DNA from: Erythrobacter longus
GTDB lineage: Bacteria > Pseudomonadota > Alphaproteobacteria > Sphingomonadales > Sphingomonadaceae
Direction: 5' to 3'
NCBI RefSeq assembly: GCF_000715015.1
Contig: NZ_JMIW01000009.1
Coordinates: 102,396-166,395 of the forward strand
Length of the DNA: 64,000 nt
Under the pieces are notes generated by a model, which saw only the letters and a list, made by a program, of their open reading frames with translations, ran no database searches and was not told the DNA's origin. A program made the position numbers and the translations under genes. Shown piece after piece: positions 63,907 through 64,000 of the stretch; within the stretch, counting starts at the first letter, position 1; each line of letters starts with the position of its first letter.

Positions 63907-64000
63907 TCACATTCCATCCGCAATCGCGTCCGAGGCCGTGTTGACATAAGACGTCAGCCACAGGCGTGTGGCGGCGAGGTTGAGGAAGCTCTCGAAGGAT
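63907..64000 (-). mobile_element. 3' end of a probable IS5-type transposase
   Basis: At the window edge a minus-strand frame reads SFESFLNLAATRLWLTSYVN and a few more residues to a TGA at 63907. A short helix of the form F-L-x-L-A-A-x-R-L-W-L-x-x-Y is typical of the C-terminus of IS5-type DDE transposases. Only 30 codons are visible, so the call is tentative. Confidence 0.4.

Noticed and set aside
1..64000. CRISPR arrays, tRNA/rRNA genes, riboswitches, or an integrated prophage
   Set aside because: No regularly spaced repeats, cloverleaf or rRNA-like stretches were noticed, and no phage structural or integrase genes apart from the two-gene spike-like module.

Overview
This looks like a chromosomal segment of an alphaproteobacterium, most likely Sphingomonadales and probably an Erythrobacteraceae-like marine or freshwater organism. 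The assignment rests on moderate-to-high GC, alphaproteobacterial versions of DnaB, RpoZ and FtsH, a candidate alphaproteobacterial RpoH-type promoter before ftsH, and sphingomonad-style polysaccharide and lasso-peptide genes. No search was run, so genus-level placement is inference. I saw no rRNA, tRNA, CRISPR array or replication origin.

Region 1 (1-12.2 kb) is mostly ordinary. It holds dnaB, rpoZ, a DUF3667 membrane protein and ftsH. A TetR regulator is divergent from a four-gene tripartite ABC efflux operon (FtsX/MacB-type permease, ATPase, HlyD adaptor, NodT-type outer-membrane lipoprotein), and a paired TetR-like operator lies between them. A MaoC-type hydratase and an AMACR-like CoA-transferase follow.

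Region 2 (12.2-31.8 kb) is a Wzx/Wzy-type exopolysaccharide locus. It contains an Alg14/Alg13-like glycosyltransferase pair, a Wza-type export lipoprotein, a Wzc-type co-polymerase/tyrosine kinase, two further glycosyltransferases, and a leftward operon rfbA-rfbC-rfbD-rfbB-GT4-pyruvyl transferase-Wzy-Wzx. dTDP-rhamnose and pyruvylated sugar are therefore likely components. Within the locus sits a two-gene module resembling the head-spike base and spike fibre of gene transfer agents.

Region 3 (31.9-39.1 kb) is a lasso-peptide cluster: nucleotidyltransferase, ABC exporter, stand-alone PqqD/RRE (B1), HPr-kinase-like tailoring kinase, asparagine-synthetase-like cyclase (C) and transglutaminase-like B2 protease. 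A 42-codon precursor gene is readable at 36471-36599 on the minus strand. It carries the lasso leader motif and a core with Gly1/Asp8 and its own terminator. A small membrane protein, an O-antigen-ligase-family protein and an unknown membrane-anchored protein follow.

Region 4 (42.1-47.1 kb) holds an isolated small ORF and a two-gene module of a SWIM zinc-finger protein and a DUF6493-like solenoid protein.

Region 5 (47.5-59.9 kb) is the most unusual block. A leftward operon encodes an OmpR-type response regulator, a decayed histidine kinase, a lipoprotein and an exported TPR-CHAT caspase-like protease. Divergent from it is a tightly coupled eight-gene operon in which every product appears exported. 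Three products are cysteine-paired Sel1/Hcp-like repeat proteins and the other five are unrecognised.

Region 6 (59.9-64 kb) is a decaying area: a metallophosphoesterase pseudogene, an intact-looking S41 peptidase, half of an ABC-F protein, fragments of membrane proteins, a frameshifted HigA-type antitoxin, and a probable transposase end at the right edge.
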